From contig JBNGIS010008416.1 in assembly GCA_049999725.1 (NCBI GenBank), positions 1-24,910 on the forward strand: DNA of 24,910 bases, written 5' to 3'. Both the position numbers and the translations under genes were made by a program. The stretch is from Haplomitrium mnioides (taxonomy: Eukaryota; Marchantiophyta; Haplomitriopsida; Calobryales). The notes under the pieces were generated by a model that saw nothing but the letters and a program-made list of their open reading frames with translations, was not told the origin of the DNA and ran no database searches. Below are positions 21,024 to 24,910 of this stretch, piece after piece. Position 1 is the first letter of the stretch. Each line of letters begins with the position of its first letter.

Positions 21024-22025
21024 TTGGCCTTCTTGTCGTTGATATATAAGTACATTGATGTTTTTGCCTTCGAGTATAATGAAATGATAGGAATCCCAAC
21101 ATTTGTATATCACTATCACATCAGGCTTAGACCAAATGCTTACCCTATACAAAAGCATCCTTATAGGCTCAATCCAAAATATATAGATCTCATTCAAAAA
21201 GATATCACAAAAATGTTACACGCAGGTATTATATCTCATACAAGATTCATAGATAAGGATGCCTATTGTAATAGTTCCCAAACAAGATGGGTTAGTTGGA
21301 GTATGTGGCAACTTTAAGACCTTTAACTCGACCACTATACTTGAACACTTCTCCATTCCATTCATCGATCCTATTCTAGATAACGTGGCTAGAAAACATT
21401 GCTACAACTTTCAACATGGCTTTTTCAAATATAATCAAACCAAAGTCCATTCGGATTTCAGACATCTCACTATTGTTACTAAACTTTGGGGGTGTTACTC
21501 CTACAACAATTTTGTTTTTGGCCTTTGCAATGTTCCAAGTGCATTCCAATGAATCATGCTAGTTGCATTTGAGTCTCTTCTCCCAAGGACCAAAAAAGTG
21601 TCTTGAGATTAACTTAGACGATTTCACGATGTATAGTACCACAGACTAGCACCTTGCTAAACTACAGCTTGTATTCACTTGTTGACGCACATATGGCATA
21701 TCTTTAAATCCTAAGAAGTGTAAATTCCTAATGCCAATAGGTGTACTTCACATGCATATCATCTCCAAAAAGGATTTGCACCAAGATCCATCAAAGATGA
21801 GCACTATCCTCTCACTTCCCCCACCGACCACAATCAAGCCATTACAGTATTTTCTTGGGAAGTCGATATATTATAGAAGATATTGTTGAAACTATGCCAA
21901 GATAGCTGCTCCACTATATCACTTGACAAGGCATAGAGTTCCCTTTGTCTAGACTCAGAAATGCCAACAGGCCTTTCAGACCTTAAAAGAATGTCTTGGC
22001 TTCATCCCCTTTCCTAGTGTTAGCC
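21024..22025 (+). pseudogene. Element 2 reverse transcriptase remnant, ending at the RNase H boundary
   Basis: The N-terminal RT block (21024-21250) has YKYIDVFAFEYNEMIGIP and AYPIQKHPYRLNPKYIDLI. A frame change near 21255 leads to PIVIVPKQDG, LEHFSIPFIDPILDNVARK and motif A, where QHGFFKYNQ has His (codon 21415) in place of the catalytic Asp. Motif B is FGLCNVPSAFQ (about 21517-21549). After another frame change, motif C is LDDF (21614-21625) with both Asp residues kept. SLNPKKCKFL (about 21703-21732) and YFLGKSIYYRRY (about 21848-21884) mark the thumb and connection. The sequence ends after KCQQAFQTLKECLGF (about 21962-22006), which precedes RNase H in the family. RNase H proper and integrase are missing. 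Confidence 0.9.
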
Positions 22026-22639
22026 AGTGATTTGAGGCACTAGTCAAAAATCGGAGAAATCAAAAGCATCATCGGAGCAATTCTTTGCTTCTAAAGCATG
22101 GAGATACCCCAAAGTCATTGGGGTATCCTAGATCGGTGATAAGTACAGGGGATCAATCAACCAGTATTTGGAAGGTCATCGAAACCCAGAAATCAAAACC
22201 AAGACGGTGGAAGGATAAGACGTTCTCTAGAGATGTGGCGAAGAGATGCGCAAGGAAACTGAGAAGGAAGTGATCAAGGAATTGAAAAGCTCAAAGGCTA
22301 GATGAGAAAGATCAAGGGGATTGGATGACATCAATAACTCCACATCGGGAGAGAAAAGCTTAAGGTAAGGCAAAGAGCTCCATTGATTATTCCTGACTCT
22401 CGGTATAGGGGCAAGGCTCGATAGTGAGGGAGAAAGGAAGGTGCTCCCAATATGACCCATATCAAAGGATGGGAAGGAGAGTGAAGAATGCGATGACCAT
22501 CGCAAGGCAGCAACGACACCAGAGGGGTCAGTGGATGCGCAAATCAATCGGGTGTTAGTGGGCTTCAACGTGGTCTGAGCAGATTTTGGTCTTCGGGAGT
22601 CTTTCTCCTATCAAAGCTCTATTGGTAGCATTGGGGTTT
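22026..22639. other. Unassigned stretch with a 10-base perfect hairpin
   Basis: No gene is seen. It begins right where Element 2 breaks off and reads into LTR-like DNA, so it may be the left part of that LTR. GATACCCCAA (22103-22112) and TTGGGGTATC (22118-22127) form a perfect stem with loop AGTCA. A minus-strand open frame at 22227-22568 has no family features. Confidence 0.35.
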
Positions 22640-23300
22640 GTCAAAGCTAGAGAGTTGACTGTACCACATTAGTACTTTTTTCGATGGGCGTGGCAGTCCA
22701 ACTTCCAATGGGAAGACGGCGGTGGGCGGCGCTTTATCGAGGGAAGCCAACTATTGGAGTTGACCATCGAAAGCTACAAAGGATCATCGGGTTTGTCGTT
22801 GCTGATCGGGATTTTCCAAGGATGAGTGGGGTCTACAGCCGACGGTGTGAGATCATCGGGTTTATCTAATCAGACCGATAATCTTCTTTGGATCAAACCT
22901 TGGTATTGTTTGGAACCGCGCCGATCTTATCTGTACTGGAATATTTTATCAGATCCGGTCAAACTTTGGAGTTGACTTTTGGATGTCGCAATCCAACTTC
23001 CCTTTGGAAGACGGCAGTGGGTAGTGCCCCATCGGAAGAAGTCAATCATCGGATTAACCACCAGAAAAGATCATCGGAGCTACCGTCGTCTATTGGATCT
23101 TCCTCAGTTCTTCTTTTGACAGAGTTCTATTAGCTCTATCACCATCAAACCGATATTCTCCTTTGGACTAGACCTAGATTTTGTTCCATTCTGCGCTGAG
23201 GTTAGCTTTGTCAGATCATTTGTTCAGACTTGCGCCGATCCGATCTTCATTGGATCATTCTTTCCGATTTGCGCTAAGTCCTTCTAATCGGATCTGGCCG
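22640..23300 (+). repeat. LTR-like fragment related to the Element 1 LTR, with internal tandem duplication
   Basis: The stretch 22653-22765 aligns with 6850-6965 and 14215-14325, sharing TTGAC(T/C)GTAC, a GGG(C/G)G stretch and TCCAACTTCC, then GGAAGACG. A second unit follows: TCCAACTTCC at 22697 recurs at 22992 (295 apart), and the ACCGAT block at 22874 recurs at 23149 (275 apart). GCGC(C/T)GA motifs also recur. This indicates a tandem duplication of about 275-295 bases within the LTR. There is no coding content; open frames here are incidental. Confidence 0.7.
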
Positions 23301-23774
23301 ATCTTCGGCACCCCCAAGATAGGTGTCACCACACCAAGAAGTTGTTGCACCCAAGGAGCCAAGAAATGACCACTTGAATATTGTTGCAACCCTGGCCCTC
23401 TTTACTACCGTGAGATGCAAAAAACCAAGAACAGTGAAGCAAGGGTCAGGATTCCTCACAAGCAAAGGGGAAACAAACAAGCTGGAGTATAGATAGTCTT
23501 CACATGATTGAGATGGGGGGTGTGCATGTTTAGGAGGCGTGGAATAGTACAAGTTGTGCACTGATGCTTGGTTGATAAAACCGGCGATGCATTGTGATTA
23601 AAGTCTTGATCTTGAAGCTGCCAGTGTGTTTAACAAAGTGTGAATGTGTACAAGGGTGTGTGTAGATACATTGTTGAAGCCGCTGCGAGTCTAGAGGTCA
23701 AGAGGTTGATTGGGAGGTGTCGTTGAAAATCTTGTGCAAGGAGATAGCAAGGGATGGGGTGCGTGCTTTGTGAT
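23301..23774. other. Stretch without recognisable features
   Basis: It lies between the LTR-like fragment and repeat B. A minus-strand open frame (23274-23561) has no motif. It may be the end of the LTR-like fragment or the start of repeat B. Confidence 0.3.
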
Positions 23775-24555
23775 CCTTTGATTGAAGCGAGTGTAATTGC
23801 ATTCGGAGGCCAAAGGAGTGAAGGTGGATTGGAGGGGCGCCAAGAATCGTTGAGCAGGAGGCTCTAGAGGCTCGGGCGATCTAGGTGAACTCATTTTGGA
23901 GGGTGGACCAACATTCAGAGGTGAATCGATACCCGAAGGAGAAGCAAGTGCATTCGGCCTAGACTCGTGAGTCGTGATTGCGAAGGAGATTCCACCCCAG
24001 GAGCATCAAGAGGGTGTTGCTGGTTTGTATTTCAAAATGAGGCTGAAGGCAAGGGGTGGCTGCGTTAGTGCCCCCGCACTGTGGAGAAGATCCGATTGAG
24101 GTTTCGGGTGGAGTATGTCTAGTAATCGAGAGGACTGTCTTCCTGGGGTGGAAGTTAATCAAACCTCTTCCAAGCTTGCGGAAGTGAATCCAAACCCCTC
24201 TACCACGGAGGGTATAAACTAGCGGTGATGTGTGCGTGAGTGGGCGAGCCGAAGTGTGAAGCGTCATGAGGGAGACTCAGGGGGTGTCTGGGGTCACTAG
24301 CCGATAGTGCTCTGTGCTTCTGTCGAGTACATAGTGTAGATTTGTTTATATGATTTGTTAGATAGTTGTGAATAACTCTTAGAGGCGTTGTAGAGTAGAT
24401 AGAGGGTGCATTAAGAGTATAGTCAGGGTGTTAGAGTAGCTGGTTCTTGTGTAATTTTTGTGAAGAAGTTGCATTGAGTTCGTAGGCATAGTCTTGTATA
24501 TACCTTTTTCCCTTTGAAATGGTGTAGATATGAAGGACTGCAAATGGTTTTCGAG
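23775..24555 (+). repeat. Dispersed repeat copy B, partner of copy A
   Basis: It aligns with 2650-3710. Identical landmarks are TTCAGAGGTGAATC, AGTGCATTCGGCCTA, GAAGGCAAGGGGTGGC and GAGTAGCTGG. It lacks the TATA hairpin and CT tract of copy A. The two copies lie 21 kb apart as direct repeats, with several unrelated elements between, so they are more likely separate insertions than the two LTRs of one element. Confidence 0.7.
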
Positions 24556-24910
24556 CATGTATGAATGACCACCAGAAAGACAAGATCTGAGTGGATCTGA
24601 TCTAGGGTTGGGGGTTGTGCATGAGGAGAAAGAGTGGGTTGTAGCTCCTAGTGTGGGTGTTGTATGATTGCAACGTTGAGAAACTCACGGCCGTTTGTCG
24701 CTCCCTTGTTCCAGGCCTTAACCTTTTCAGGCCCCGTTTCGATGCAAGGGAGGACAGGTTTGCGGGCTTTGGGGTTCTTTTCTGAGATGGCCCTTTACCA
24801 GTTACCACTTTCAGACCTTTAGGACTCTTCTTCTCCTTACAGGCCTGTTGTTCTTCTCTCACTCTTCTTCTTTACACACTCAAGTCAGCCATTCATTCCA
24901 TGCACACACA
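24556..24910. other. Unassigned right edge, minus strand partly open
   Basis: A minus-strand frame is open at 24602-24871 and is Lys/Arg-rich (PKGLKVVTGKGPSQKR), then Ser/Thr-rich. It could be the start of an internal region beyond repeat B, but no motif supports a function. Confidence 0.2.

Larger units (their letters stand above)
17283..22025 (+). mobile_element. Element 2: 3'-truncated Ty3/gypsy LTR retrotransposon
   Basis: Primer site, leader, gag, protease and RT follow in order on the plus strand. The element stops inside the RNase H start, near a FIPFPS block at about 22010, and no integrase or 3' LTR is present. Its gag and RT differ clearly from Element 1, so it is another family. 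The next sequence contains LTR-like DNA related to Element 1, so the truncation probably came from a later insertion or recombination. Confidence 0.88.

Noticed and set aside
2650-24555. Repeats A and B as the two LTRs of one giant element enclosing everything
   Set aside because: The interval holds several independent, differently oriented elements, and the left and right flanks do not give a matching primer site and polypurine tract.
1-24910. CRISPR array, tRNA or rRNA gene, bacterial operon, prophage
   Set aside because: No regularly spaced short repeats, no cloverleaf-like or rRNA-like sequence noticed by eye, and all recognisable proteins are plant-type Ty3/gypsy. A tRNAscan or Rfam search would be the formal check.

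Overview
This window looks like intergenic DNA from a large plant nuclear genome, and it is made almost entirely of old, broken LTR retrotransposons of the Ty3/gypsy class. I see no host gene, tRNA, rRNA or CRISPR array, and no operon-like layout. A gymnosperm (conifer, cycad or Ginkgo-like) would fit the heavy decay, with paired LTRs differing at roughly one base in six and most catalytic residues lost. That placement is inference, because nothing here identifies the species.

Layout. Positions 1-2501 (minus strand) hold one long decayed reading frame that runs off the left edge. It can be followed for about 830 codons without a frameshift but with 13 in-frame stops, and I do not recognise the protein. 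It has a basic patch, an acidic middle and a long coiled coil. Positions 2650-3710 are a dispersed repeat (copy A) containing a (CT)38 tract and a TATA-containing hairpin. Its partner (copy B) lies at 23775-24555 in the same orientation. Positions 3965-4405 (minus) are a fragment of the gag end and protease start of the same family as Element 1.

Element 1 (plus, about 6205-15827) is a complete but dead Ty3/gypsy element. In order it has a 5' LTR, gag with three zinc knuckles, protease, reverse transcriptase (RT), RNase H, integrase (IN), a polypurine tract and a 3' LTR. The order RT-RH-IN makes it Ty3/gypsy rather than copia. The lack of a visible chromodomain, the TGGCGCC-like primer site and the residue patterns suggest a Tat/Athila-like rather than chromovirus lineage. 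The 3' LTR carries about 820 bases that the 5' LTR lacks.

Element 2 (plus, about 17283-22025) is a second, more distantly related Ty3/gypsy element. It has a primer binding site, leader, gag with three knuckle-like motifs and a Gln/Pro/Tyr-rich tail, a protease with an intact D-T-G, and an RT. It stops abruptly before RNase H is complete. Directly after it comes sequence that includes an LTR-like fragment related to the Element 1 LTR (22640-23300), with an internal tandem duplication.

The elements do not cooperate as a pathway. Each once encoded its own capsid, protease, RT and integrase, and none can now do so. The items most worth a second look are the unidentified minus-strand frame at the left edge, the paired A/B repeats, the recurring palindrome inside the LTRs and the triple zinc knuckles.
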